From positions 1,612,001 to 1,676,000 of the forward strand of contig OY969762.1 of NCBI GenBank assembly GCA_963702835.1: a stretch of DNA of 64,000 nucleotides. The letters run 5' to 3'. The notes under the pieces were generated by a model. The model saw only the letters and a list, made by a program, of their open reading frames with translations, made no database searches and was not told the origin of the DNA. Source of the DNA: JAFGAV01 sp041479055. Lineage in GTDB: Bacteria; Acidobacteriota; Aminicenantia; Aminicenantales; JAFGAV01. Positions 52,140 to 60,285 of this stretch are shown here, one piece after another (position 1 is the stretch's first letter; each line of letters starts with the position of its first letter). A program made the position numbers and the translations under genes.

Positions 52140-52832
52140 CTGAGCTGCGAGAAGACTCTCTTCCGGGAATTCTTTCCCGGCCTCAAAGGGAAACGCCTCC
52201 TCAAGACCGACCTGTGGGATGAAGCCAAGAACACCCTGATCCTGAAATGGGCGGAAGAGAGGGGGGCCCGGGTCTGCGGAATCGACATCTCCTCCAGCAT
52301 CCTACGCCAGGCCCACGGCCATTTCAGCCGGGGCCGCCGCCAGGGCCGTTTCGTTCTGGCCGACCTGCGCCGGATCGCCTTCCGCGACAACTCCTTCGAC
52401 TTTCTCTATTCCATGGGCACGGTCGAGCATTTTCCCGAATATCGACTGGCCCTGGAGGAGTGCTATCGGGTGCTCAAGCCCGGCGGAAAGGCGATTATCG
52501 GCGTTCCCAATAAGTTTGACCCCTTCCTCAGGCCGCTCCTGGTGTGGTTTTTGAACAAGCTTTCCCTTTACGCCTACGGGTTCGAGAAATGCTTCAGCTT
52601 TAAGGAACTGGCAACGCTCCTCCGGGAGGCCGGGTTCAAGATCGAGGGCCGGACGGGCATCCTCTTCCTGCCCGGATGGCTGCGGCTGGCCGACCTCTGG
52701 CTTTATGTCCGCTTCCCCAAGCTCGGTTATTTCGTCGCGCCCCTGATCGCCCCTTTTGCCGCCCTTTATAAGAGGCTTAAGTTCCTCCGGCGATACGGCT
52801 ATCTCATCGCCTGCGCGGTCCGGAAGCCCTGA
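52140..52832 (+). pseudogene. Class I SAM methyltransferase, 5' end missing
   Basis: The frame is open from just after a TAG at 52137-52139 and lacks any plausible start until an ATG at 52413, which would remove half the fold. It encodes 'LFRELFPG'-type helices then 'GARVCGIDISSSILRQA' (motif I/II side), 'FVLADLRRIAFRDNSFDFLY' and 'GTVEHFPEYRLALEECYRVLKPGG', typical of type 11 methyltransferases. The beginning with the SAM-binding glycine loop is partly missing. It ends 1 base before the next gene. It may start at CTG 52140 or be truncated by a deletion between the terminator and the gene. Confidence 0.7.
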
Positions 52833-52833
52833 T

Positions 52834-54522
52834 ATGACCTCGCCCCAGGATTCCTCCGGCCGCCTGTCGGCGGCCGACCTCCTGACCGGGGCGCGCTTTT
52901 TGAAGAAGCTGCCGGGTTTTTTAAAAAAACCCTGGCGGCTCGAAGAAGCCTCGGCCGTGCTGGCCGGGCGCTTCGCCGGGCGCGAAGCCAACTTCCTCCA
53001 AGCCGTCAAGCTTCTCATCTTTCACAATGGGGCCAGCCCGTATAAAAAGCTCCTCGACCTGGCCGGCTGTGAGTTCGGGGACATCGCCCGTCTGGTCGAA
53101 GAAGACGGGCTGGAAGGCGCGCTGAAGCGCCTCTGCCGCTCGGGCGTCTATCTCACCATCGAAGAGTTCAAAGGCCGGCGGCCCGCCGTCCGGAGCGGAC
53201 AGACCATCCCCGTTTCCCCCGGCCTCCTGCTCAACCCCTTGGCCCGGGCTCAGCTGGTCATGAAGAGCGGCGGCAGCCGCAGCCCGGGGACGCCTGTCTT
53301 ATTCGACCTGAGCTTCATCAGGGATTGCGCGCTCGACACAGGCCTGGCCCTCCACGGCCGCGGCGGGGCTGACTGGCAGAAGGCGACCTGGGAAGTTCCG
53401 GGCGGAGGAGCCTTGTTCTCTCTTCTCGAATTCAGCCAGTTCGGCCGGCCTCCGGCCCGCTGGTTCTCCCAGCTTGACCCCGGCCGGAAAGGTCTTCACC
53501 CCCGCTACCGCTGGAGCGGCCGGGCACTCTTATGGGGCGGGCGGCTGGCCGGAAAGGCCATGCCGGAAGCGCAGCACGTCCCCCTGGAAGACGCTCGGCC
53601 AATCGCCCGGTGGATGGCCGAGACAGTTAAAAAGGGAGAGACGCCTTACCTGTTGACCTATCCCAGCTCGGCCCTCCGGGTGTGCCAGGCCGCCCTGGAG
53701 GCCGGGATCGATCTCCGGGGCAGCCAGATGACCATTGCCGGCGAGCCCTGCACGGAGGCCCGTCTGAATTTCATCCGCCGCAGCGGGGCCGTCGTGTTCC
53801 CCAAATACGGAATCATGGAAACAGGTCCGGTGGGCTACGGCTGCCTGCGGCCGCAGCGCGCCAACGACATCCATTTGCTCACCGACCTGCACGCGGTCAT
53901 CCAAGCCGAGGCGGAACACGGGCCGGCCGGCCTTCCTCGAAACTCGGTTTTGTTCAGCACGCTGATGATCACGGCGCCTATCGTCCTCCTTAACGTGTCC
54001 ATGGGCGACCAGGCCGTCCTGGAGCGCAGGGCCTGCGGCTGCCCGCTGGAGCGGACGGGCTGGGCGACCCACATCCATACCATCCGGAGCTGCGAAAAGC
54101 TGACCTGCGGCGGGATGAACTTCATGGACGCCGATGTGACCAGGGTGCTGGATGAGTTGCTGCCGGCCCGCTTCGGCGGCGCTCCCACGGATTTCCAGCT
54201 CCTGGAGGGAGAAAAGGAAGGCGGCCGGCCGGAACTAAGGCTGCTCATCCATCCCCGGCTGGGTCCGCTCGACGAACAGGCGGCGGCTCGCTCATTCTTC
54301 GAAGGGATCGGCCGCTCCGGCGGGGCCGGCGCAGTGATGGGCTTGGCCTGGCAGGAAGGAAACATGCTGAAAGTGGAGCGCCGGCCGCCGCTCTCGACGC
54401 CGTCAGGCAAGATTCTTCATCTGCATGTCCAGGCGCCGGCCGGCGGGAGCGTGGGTCCGGAAGCGGGCGTAGCTCCGGAGGCGGAGCGGGCCGGCCAGGC
54501 GGAAAGAAAGAGTTCCAGATGA
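52834..54522 (+). CDS. Adenylate-forming enzyme, PaaK/F390-synthetase-like
   Basis: A 562-residue protein. 'FPKYGIMETGPVGYGC' at about 326-341 matches the A5 motif (YGxTE) of acyl-adenylate-forming enzymes such as phenylacetate-CoA ligase and coenzyme F390 synthetase; 'SGGSRSPGTPV' near 149 resembles the phosphate-binding loop. An N-terminal region of about 120 residues is not assigned. It sits between a methyltransferase and a B12-radical SAM protein, with overlapping ends (ATGA with the next gene), so it probably activates a carboxylate in a three-step pathway. Start at 52834 is 2 bases after the previous stop. Confidence 0.75.
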   Translation: MTSPQDSSGRLSAADLLTGARFLKKLPGFLKKPWRLEEASAVLAGRFAGREANFLQAVKLLIFHNGASPYKKLLDLAGCEFGDIARLVEEDGLEGALKRLCRSGVYLTIEEFKGRRPAVRSGQTIPVSPGLLLNPLARAQLVMKSGGSRSPGTPVLFDLSFIRDCALDTGLALHGRGGADWQKATWEVPGGGALFSLLEFSQFGRPPARWFSQLDPGRKGLHPRYRWSGRALLWGGRLAGKAMPEAQHVPLEDARPIARWMAETVKKGETPYLLTYPSSALRVCQAALEAGIDLRGSQMTIAGEPCTEARLNFIRRSGAVVFPKYGIMETGPVGYGCLRPQRANDIHLLTDLHAVIQAEAEHGPAGLPRNSVLFSTLMITAPIVLLNVSMGDQAVLERRACGCPLERTGWATHIHTIRSCEKLTCGGMNFMDADVTRVLDELLPARFGGAPTDFQLLEGEKEGGRPELRLLIHPRLGPLDEQAAARSFFEGIGRSGGAGAVMGLAWQEGNMLKVERRPPLSTPSGKILHLHVQAPAGGSVGPEAGVAPEAERAGQAERKSSR

Positions 54523-55943
54523 GAATCATATTGGCCGACCTCCCCGCTAAAGAGAGCTACTATCATGCCGTTTTCCCCAACCTGGGCCTTCTCTATCTGG
54601 CGGCCAGCCTTCATCAAAGATTCGGGCCCGGATGCCAGGTTCTCTTTGTTGATCCCCATCGAAGCCTCCGCGACCACCTGACGGCCGTGGCCGGGTTCAA
54701 GCCCGACCTCTATGGTGTTTCCTTCGCCTATTTCACCAAAAGCCTGGCCTACAAGGTCATAGACCAAGTGAAAGCGAGGTTTCCCGGACTGCCGGTCATC
54801 TGCGGCGGCCCCCAGCCTTCGGCTGCGCCCCGGGACGTGCTCCGCGATTGCGCGGCCGATGTCTGCGTCCGGGGAGAAGGAGAAGAGGCCGTCTGCGATC
54901 TGGCGGAACATTTCCTCACCGGACAAAGGAGCGGCCTGGACAAGGTCGCCGGGATCGTTTACCGGGATGCCGGCGGGGCTATCCTGGAGACAGCCAAACG
55001 TACGCCTATCGGCGATATCAACCGCCTCCCCTTTCCCGCCTGGGAACTGGTGGACCTTTCTCGATATCCGGGCTGGCATATCCACCGGGCCGGCCCCCAA
55101 GCCCATGTGCTGGTGAACCGCGGCTGCGCCTTCGACTGCAACTACTGTTCCAACCCGGTCTGGAAATACAACAAGCCCTGGGTCCGGCTGCGCAGCCCGG
55201 AAAACATCGCCGCCGAGGTCCGCCTGCTGGCCGACAAGGGGGCGCGGGAGATCTATTTATCCGGCGATGAGCTCAACGTCAACGCCGCCTGGGCCCTGGA
55301 GGTCTGCCGGGCCATCGAGGGATTGCGGCTGGGCCGCGTCTTTTTCAACTGCAACCTCAGGCCGGATAACATGACCGCCGGCCTGGCCCGGGCCTTCCGG
55401 CGGATCAACCTGTGGGTCGGCCATGTGGGCATCGAAAGCGGGAACCAGAGGACCCTGGACGGGGTGGGGAAAAAAGTCAAGCTGGAAGAGATCGTGGAGA
55501 CTTGCCGGATTCTTAAAAGCGAGGGAGTCAAAGTTTTCGGGTTCGTCATGCTTTTCCATGCCTGGGAGGAGGACGGCCGGCTGTGCTTCGAAAACCTGGA
55601 TGATGTTGAAGGGACCCTGGACTTCTGCCGGCAGCTCTTCAAGAAGAAGCTCCTCGACTACATTTCCTGGCAGGTGGCCACCCCCATGCCGGGCTCGAGG
55701 CTGCGGGAGACCGCCGTCCGCCACAACCTCCTCCCCGGCCATGAGATCAAGGGGGTGTTCGAGCCCAACCTGGTCCTGCCCGGAGTCAGGGGGTCGGATA
55801 TCAGGAGGGCTGTCCGCCAAGGCCTTTGGCTGAAGAATTACTATTTAGTCCGCAACGGCAATATCAGCTTCCGCCATCCGAGGGCGGTGTGGGCCAACCT
55901 CAAGCTCATGCTCGGCCTCGGCCCTCCCCGCGGCGCCTACTGA
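54519..55943 (+). CDS. B12-binding radical SAM protein
   Basis: A 474-residue protein. Residues 1-140 form a cobalamin-binding-type fold ('PDLYGVSFAYFTKSLAYKV', 'PVICGGPQPSAAP', 'VRGEGEEAV'), followed by the radical SAM core with Cys203, Cys207 and Cys210 ('NRGCAFDCNYCSN') for the [4Fe-4S] cluster. Family members methylate or rearrange unactivated carbons in natural products, lipids and cofactors. The gene overlaps the ligase gene by four bases. Sulfur-ring insertion (MiaB-type) is ruled out by lack of a TRAM domain. Confidence 0.88.
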   Translation: MRIILADLPAKESYYHAVFPNLGLLYLAASLHQRFGPGCQVLFVDPHRSLRDHLTAVAGFKPDLYGVSFAYFTKSLAYKVIDQVKARFPGLPVICGGPQPSAAPRDVLRDCAADVCVRGEGEEAVCDLAEHFLTGQRSGLDKVAGIVYRDAGGAILETAKRTPIGDINRLPFPAWELVDLSRYPGWHIHRAGPQAHVLVNRGCAFDCNYCSNPVWKYNKPWVRLRSPENIAAEVRLLADKGAREIYLSGDELNVNAAWALEVCRAIEGLRLGRVFFNCNLRPDNMTAGLARAFRRINLWVGHVGIESGNQRTLDGVGKKVKLEEIVETCRILKSEGVKVFGFVMLFHAWEEDGRLCFENLDDVEGTLDFCRQLFKKKLLDYISWQVATPMPGSRLRETAVRHNLLPGHEIKGVFEPNLVLPGVRGSDIRRAVRQGLWLKNYYLVRNGNISFRHPRAVWANLKLMLGLGPPRGAY

Positions 55944-55962
55944 AGCTTCCCTTTCTGGCCTA

Positions 55963-55991
55963 TTGCAAAGTCAGGCTATTTTAGACACTAT
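55963..55991 (+). promoter_or_regulatory. Promoter-like pair before the DUF6506-like gene
   Basis: TTGCAA, 17 bases, CACTAT, upstream of the GGAGGAGG site and ATG at 56011. Moderate consensus match. Confidence 0.35.
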
Positions 55992-56010
55992 CATGGAGGA
56001 GGACAAACTC

Positions 56011-56325
56011 ATGGCTTTCAAAACACTCTTTCTAGCCCATGCCCCGGACGCGGATAAAGAACGCCACCGCTGCTTCATCGACACGGGCAAATATCAGCTG
56101 GACGTGGTCATCGTCAAAAGCCAGGCTGAAGCCTTGGAAGTCATCACGCGTATGTTCCGGGAGAAGAAGATCGAATCCATCCTGCTTTGCCCGGGGTTCA
56201 CCCACCAGGACATCGCCGAGATCGTCCGGGCCACGGAGAACAAAGTTGCCGTCTGCGTGGCTCGGGGCGATGGCCCAAGCAACAGGATCTCCCAAGAAGC
56301 GCTGAAGCGGGCTGGGTTTTTTTAA
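56011..56325 (+). CDS. DUF6506-like small protein
   Basis: A 104-residue α/β protein. 'AHAPDADKERHRCFIDTG' and 'LLCPGFTHQDIAEIVRA' fit the pattern of the small DUF6506 family as I recall it. GGAGGAGG lies about ten bases before the ATG at 56011, better than the ATG at 55993, which is part of the site itself. No catalytic role is known. It could be co-transcribed with the following ACT gene. Confidence 0.6.
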   Translation: MAFKTLFLAHAPDADKERHRCFIDTGKYQLDVVIVKSQAEALEVITRMFREKKIESILLCPGFTHQDIAEIVRATENKVAVCVARGDGPSNRISQEALKRAGFF

Positions 56326-56376
56326 ATCAAGAAGCCAAAAGTGGCTGCCAGGTTCAAGACCAGCACCCAGTAGAAA

Positions 56377-56761
56377 ATGGCGCTCAAGCTGAAGCTGTTC
56401 CCCGGCGTGTTCGCGGTGTGCCGCCTTGCGCCTGAGGCGGCCATTCCGGAATGGGCGACGGCCGGGCCATTGACCTCCATCACCAGGACGCCGGAGGAGC
56501 TTTCCATCGTCTGCCTGGAGGCTCAAGTCCCGGCGGACGTCCTGGGGGGAAAAGGGATGGCGCTGCCTGAAAATTCAGGGCCCCCTGCCTTTCGAATTGA
56601 CCGGCGTGCTTGCCTCCCTGGTCAATCCCTTGTCCGAAGCAGGGATCAGCCTGTTCGCCTTTTCCACCTATGACACGGATTATGTCCTGGTGAAGGAAAC
56701 GACTCTTGACCGCGCCCTTCAGGTTCTGACCCGCGCCGGCCATTTGGTCGAAAATTATTAA
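56377..56761 (+). CDS. ACT domain protein, CASTOR/ACT_7-like (frameshifted)
   Basis: Two frames combine to about 127 residues. The first has 'VFAVCRLAPEAAIPEWATAG' and 'EELSIVCLEAQVP'; the second continues near 56550 with 'KIQGPLPFELTGVLASLVNP', 'GISLFAFSTYDTDYVLVKE' and ends at 56761. This is the paired ACT-domain layout of small amino-acid-sensing proteins. A single-base shift in the middle breaks it. It may sense an amino acid and act as a regulator. Confidence 0.68.
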
Positions 56762-56786
56762 GCTTCTGGTTCAGGTTCAAACCTCA

Positions 56787-56815
56787 TTGACTTTCATTAA
56801 ACATTCTTTTATTAC
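56787..56815 (+). promoter_or_regulatory. Promoter-like pair for the CARDB gene
   Basis: TTGACT, 17 bases, TATTAC, about 32 bases before the ATG at 56847, which has AAGGAGGGG in front. Confidence 0.5.
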
Positions 56816-56846
56816 TGAATTCAAACGGAGCAATAAGGAGGGGAAG

Positions 56847-57641
56847 ATGAAAAAAGCAGCGCTTGTCGCGATCCCGGCGGCCGCAATCTGGTCACTCCTA
56901 TCCATAAATCTCCTGCAGGGCACGGTTACGCCCAAGCCGGACCTGATTGTGAACGAACTCACAATTAGCCGAATTGCCTCCGACTACATCCCCCTGAGGG
57001 TGCATATTGATGTGAGTATCAAGAACCGGGGCAACATCCATACCCCTTCAGTCACGTGCCTCACCCGCCTGTACTACCGGCTCCACTCCACTGACCCGTG
57101 GCAGACGCTGCATGATTTCACCAGCGGCTCGCTGCCGGCGGGGAGCAGCACCCATTTCTCGCAAGATTTCGACTTCACCACCGGCGGGACGTACACTTTC
57201 AAAGCGGAGGTCGATGCGGGTCAGGCGATTGTCGAATCCTCCGAATCCAATAACACCAAAACCGCCACCAAGACCTTCGCCGCCGGCACGCCCGACCTGT
57301 CCGTGGAAAACCTGACGGCCTCGACCGTTCAGGTCTTGGCCAACGGAAACTGGAAGGTCCAGGTCGAGTGGGACGTCAAAAACATCGGCGACGGCAAGGC
57401 CCAGGGCTCCTTCACCACCGTTCTCAAGGTTTACAAGGACAGCAGCGTCTCCGGCGCCGACCTGCAGAGCTTCTCCCGCTCAAACCTGGAGGCCGGCCAA
57501 AGCCTCCATTTTTCCAAAACGACCATTTTCACCAATGTGCATTCGCTACGCTTCAAGGTCGTCGCCGACAGTCCCGACAAAATCCACGAGAGGCGGGAAG
57601 ACAACAACAGCGCCCAGACTCCCATCCTGAACAAATCCTAA
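56847..57641 (+). CDS. Secreted protein with two CARDB-like domains
   Basis: A 264-residue exported protein with a signal peptide (1-21). Two repeated immunoglobulin-like CARDB domains follow: the first from 'KPDLIVNELTISRIA' to 'VDAGQAIVESSESNNTKT', the second from 'TPDLSVENLTAST' to 'ADSPDKIHERREDNNS'. The 'ES/ERxxxNN' end of each repeat is typical of this family. Probably a cell-surface or matrix protein; no enzymatic part is present. AAGGAGGGG fixes the start. Confidence 0.82.
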   Translation: MKKAALVAIPAAAIWSLLSINLLQGTVTPKPDLIVNELTISRIASDYIPLRVHIDVSIKNRGNIHTPSVTCLTRLYYRLHSTDPWQTLHDFTSGSLPAGSSTHFSQDFDFTTGGTYTFKAEVDAGQAIVESSESNNTKTATKTFAAGTPDLSVENLTASTVQVLANGNWKVQVEWDVKNIGDGKAQGSFTTVLKVYKDSSVSGADLQSFSRSNLEAGQSLHFSKTTIFTNVHSLRFKVVADSPDKIHERREDNNSAQTPILNKS

Positions 57642-57653
57642 ACGTCGGGGTGG

Positions 57654-57945
57654 ATGGAGCCCGATCCCATCCTGCGCCAAGGCGCGAAAATTCAGGCTCG
57701 GGCCTTTCTTTTCCTCTTGGCCGCTGGCACGGCTTTCGCCCATCAGCCCCGTCTTGTGGACGATAAGCCCTTGATTGAGGTCCGCAACCCGGAAATCTCT
57801 CAAGGTTTCTGCGCCAGGCTGGCCGGCAGCCCGCAGACCTATACCATCCGGAGCGAAACCCCCTTGCGACTCTACATCAACATCCTCGTGCCGGACATCC
57901 CGGGAATCGACACCGACTACGAGGGCGCCATCGATAAAGGAACAG
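57654..57945 (+). pseudogene. Truncated secreted protein gene running into unrelated DNA
   Basis: Begins with a signal-peptide-like stretch (residues 15-32) and 'PRLVDDKPLIEVRNPEIS', a pattern of exported proteins of this group, through 'PDIPGIDTDYEGAI'. After that the reading frame runs through low-complexity GC sequence and antisense to the tRNA-Lys gene before a stop at 58208. So the gene has lost its 3' part; only the first ~97 residues are meaningful. Confidence 0.6.
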
Positions 57946-58146
57946 AATCCCCCGGCGGGGCTGGTCGCACTTTTTTTAATTCGGCGGCGGCACCGCCGCC
58001 GCGCGGCCGAGGCCAGGCACAAATCCCTAAGTTCAATCCATCTCAAATAATGCCTGTGGGCCGGGTCGACTATCGCTTTGGCGCAGTCGCACCGCGCCGG
58101 AAATACTGGCCAATTGGAGGAAAATGGGGCTGGGGAAAATTTGAAT

Positions 58147-58219
58147 TGACCCGTGTAGGACTCGAACCTACAACCCGCGGATTAAGAGTCCGCTGCTCTA
58201 CCAATTGAGCTAACGGGCC
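58147..58219 (-). tRNA. tRNA-Lys (anticodon CUU)
   Basis: A full cloverleaf is visible on the minus strand. The acceptor stem GGCCCGT pairs with ACGGGTC, the D-arm is GCTC/GAGC, the anticodon stem GCGGA/TCCGC carries the loop CTCTTAA with anticodon CTT, and the T-arm is GTAGG TTCGAGT CCTAC. No CCA is encoded. It lies between a truncated secreted-protein gene and padR. Confidence 0.95.
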
Positions 58220-58338
58220 AAAAAGCTTCCCTAGTTTAGAAAAGTCGGGGCCGGTTGTCAAACGAACAAATCCTATTGGAAGCATCTCCGATCGCGTGAT
58301 TCGAATGAATAATCAAAGAAACGAAGATGCATCCAACC

Positions 58339-58836
58339 TTATTTGCTCAGAATTTCCTCGACATCCCGGGAAGCCTTGGCCAGGACCTCGCGGGCCTGGC
58401 GCATCTTTTCCACACTGACCTTGCGGCCGTACTGGCGGAGCAGCCAGCCCAGCCGCCTCATCTCCTGTATCAGGTCACGGAGCTCATGGCGCATTCCGCC
58501 CTCGAACCAGTCTTTCATCCGGTCCTTGAATTCTTCCCGGCCCGCGCTTTTCTCGTCCAGGAACTTCCGGCCGGCTTCAGTGATGGTGTAAACTTTCTTG
58601 CCTTCCTGCACCTCGGAGGTTACATAGCCCAGCTCTTCAAGGTACTGGAGCGTGGGGTAGACGATTCCCGGGCTGGGTGTGTACATCCCCTGAAATCGCT
58701 CCTCCAGTTCACGGATGATCTCATAGCCGTAGTACGGTTTATCCTTAAGAAGCTCGAGGATGACGAACTTGAAATCCCCTTTTCTGAAAAAAGGGCCATG
58801 GGAGTGTCCATAATGAAATTCATGCCTGAAAAACAT
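58339..58836 (-). CDS. PadR-family transcriptional regulator
   Basis: A 165-residue protein. The PadR winged helix-turn-helix is at about residues 18-90 ('FKFVILELLKDKPYYGYEII', 'YPTLQYLEELGYVTSEVQEG'), followed by a C-terminal coiled-coil-like helix for dimerisation. The N-terminus has a His-rich stretch ('RHEFHYGHSHG'), which may bind metal. GGAGGT precedes the ATG at 58836, so the longer form with five more residues is less likely. The gene is preceded by a palindromic operator; it probably represses itself and possibly a transporter elsewhere. Confidence 0.9.
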   Translation of the reverse strand: MFFRHEFHYGHSHGPFFRKGDFKFVILELLKDKPYYGYEIIRELEERFQGMYTPSPGIVYPTLQYLEELGYVTSEVQEGKKVYTITEAGRKFLDEKSAGREEFKDRMKDWFEGGMRHELRDLIQEMRRLGWLLRQYGRKVSVEKMRQAREVLAKASRDVEEILSK

Positions 58837-58857
58837 ATCAAACCTCCACAAAATAAT

Positions 58858-58902
58858 TGATATATCTTGTTATATCTCGATATATCTAGATATAATTTAA
58901 TA
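58858..58902 (-). promoter_or_regulatory. PadR operator/promoter region
   Basis: Three TATATC-type half-sites in a row around the perfect 14-base palindrome TATATCTAGATATA (58881-58894). PadR-family operators are typically AT-rich palindromes of this kind, so self-repression of the adjacent gene is likely. Confidence 0.65.
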
Positions 58903-58989
58903 TCGGTGAGGCCTCTTGTCAAGTGTCCGGAATTCCAGCCCGGAATTCCAGGGACGCGATGCCAAAGCTGGCGATTTGGTGCATGCCGA

Positions 58990-59083
58990 GAAATTCATAG
59001 GGACACATCTCCGAATGCGTATTTTCCGGCAGGGGGAATAATTTTAAGGCAGGTAGCGCATTCGGTACATGTCCCTGAATTTC
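58990..59083. repeat. Imperfect inverted repeat, REP/MITE-like
   Basis: GAAATTCATAGGGACACATCT at 58990 through CCGAATGCG at 59019 is mirrored by CGCATTCGGTACATGTCCCT at 59057 through GAATTTC at 59083, with 37 bases between. The arms are similar but have two small differences. It lies in the gap between padR and rmuC. Confidence 0.7.
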
Positions 59084-59086
59084 GCA

Positions 59087-59115
59087 TTGCTCTCCCCTCT
59101 TCCCTTCTCTATAAT
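59087..59115 (+). promoter_or_regulatory. Promoter-like pair for rmuC
   Basis: TTGCTC, 17 bases, TATAAT, next to the right arm of the inverted repeat, 20 bases before the ATG at 59136. Confidence 0.5.
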
Positions 59116-59135
59116 GCTTTCAGGGGATAAAGAAT

Positions 59136-60203
59136 ATGATCTTAAACATCATCGCCATCGGCCTGTCCGTGATCCTTTTAGCGGTCGTTATCGTCTTCCT
59201 CTTCTCGCTCCGAGGCCGGCTGGCCGATCTCAAACGAGGCCAGACCGACAGTCAGGCCTTATCCCTCATGCAGCAGCAGATCGGACAGCTCAATCAGAAC
59301 ATGGCCCAACAGCTTCAGAGCATCAATTCCCAGTTCCAGAAAACGACGGGCGACATCCATCAAACCTTGGGCGTAGTCAAGGAGGACATGGGCCGCATGG
59401 AAACCGCCACCCAGGAGGTTCTGTCCAAGGCCAAGAACATCGCCCAGCTCGAGGAGCTGCTGCGGGCGCCTAAGTTTCGCGGCGGAATGAGCGAGCTGTT
59501 CCTGGCCGACCTGCTGGCCCAGGTCCTGCCGCCCGCCCATTTCGCCCTCCAGCACAAGTTCAAAAGCGGGGAGCGGGTGGACGCCGCAGTCCGCATCGGC
59601 TCGAACCTGGTGCCCGTCGACGCCAAGTTTCCCCTGGAGAATTTCCGCAGGTTCGTCCAGGAAGAGGAACCGCGTTCCAGGGAAACGCTGCGTAAGAAGT
59701 TTGCCGCCGACGTCAAGAAGCACATCGATGATATCGCTTCGAAATACATCCTGCCCGACGAGGGCACCTACGACTTCGCCATGATGTACATCCCGGCGGA
59801 GAACGTCTACTACGAGACCATCCTCAAGGACGAAAATTTGGGCGAGGAGGGCAGCCTGCTGGCCCATGCCATGAAGAAGCGGGTCATTCCCGTGTCCCCC
59901 AACTCCTTCTTCGCTTATCTCCAGGTCATCGTCCTGGGCCTCAAGGGGCTGGAGATCGAAAAGTCGGCCCAGGCCCTGCTGCGGGGCCTATTCCAGCTCC
60001 AGGGCGACCTGGCTCGCTTTAAGAACGAGTTTCAGGTGCTGGGCACGCACCTGACTAATGCCCGGTCTAAATACGAGGACTCGGAAAAACGTCTGGACAG
60101 GTTCTCGGACAAGCTGGAGCTCATACAGGGCAGCGCCGCAGCGGTTGCTCCGGCCGGCGGCGAGACGGCCGACAAGCTGCCGGAGGGGAAGCCGGAAAAG
60201 TAG
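59136..60203 (+). CDS. rmuC: RmuC family DNA recombination protein
   Basis: A 355-residue protein: an N-terminal membrane helix (1-22), a coiled coil (25-100) and a C-terminal domain with the RmuC nuclease-like pattern ('SELFLADLLAQVLPPAHFALQ', 'VPVDAKFPLENFRRF', 'YDFAMMYIPAENVYYE'). RmuC limits inversions and recombination at short inverted repeats in E. coli, of interest because this window is rich in such repeats. It is anchored to the inner membrane. Confidence 0.93.
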   Translation: MILNIIAIGLSVILLAVVIVFLFSLRGRLADLKRGQTDSQALSLMQQQIGQLNQNMAQQLQSINSQFQKTTGDIHQTLGVVKEDMGRMETATQEVLSKAKNIAQLEELLRAPKFRGGMSELFLADLLAQVLPPAHFALQHKFKSGERVDAAVRIGSNLVPVDAKFPLENFRRFVQEEEPRSRETLRKKFAADVKKHIDDIASKYILPDEGTYDFAMMYIPAENVYYETILKDENLGEEGSLLAHAMKKRVIPVSPNSFFAYLQVIVLGLKGLEIEKSAQALLRGLFQLQGDLARFKNEFQVLGTHLTNARSKYEDSEKRLDRFSDKLELIQGSAAAVAPAGGETADKLPEGKPEK

Positions 60204-60285
60204 GAATAATCTAAACAGCAGGGCCTGGATCCATTCTTCTGCAGCGATCTACCCCTAAAAACAAAAGCGTCAAAATATCCGGAGA

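Noticed and set aside
57965..58010. Strong GGCGGCGG/CCGCCGCC hairpin as a terminator
   Set aside because: No T-tract follows on either strand (A-rich on the minus side), so a rho-independent terminator is not supported.
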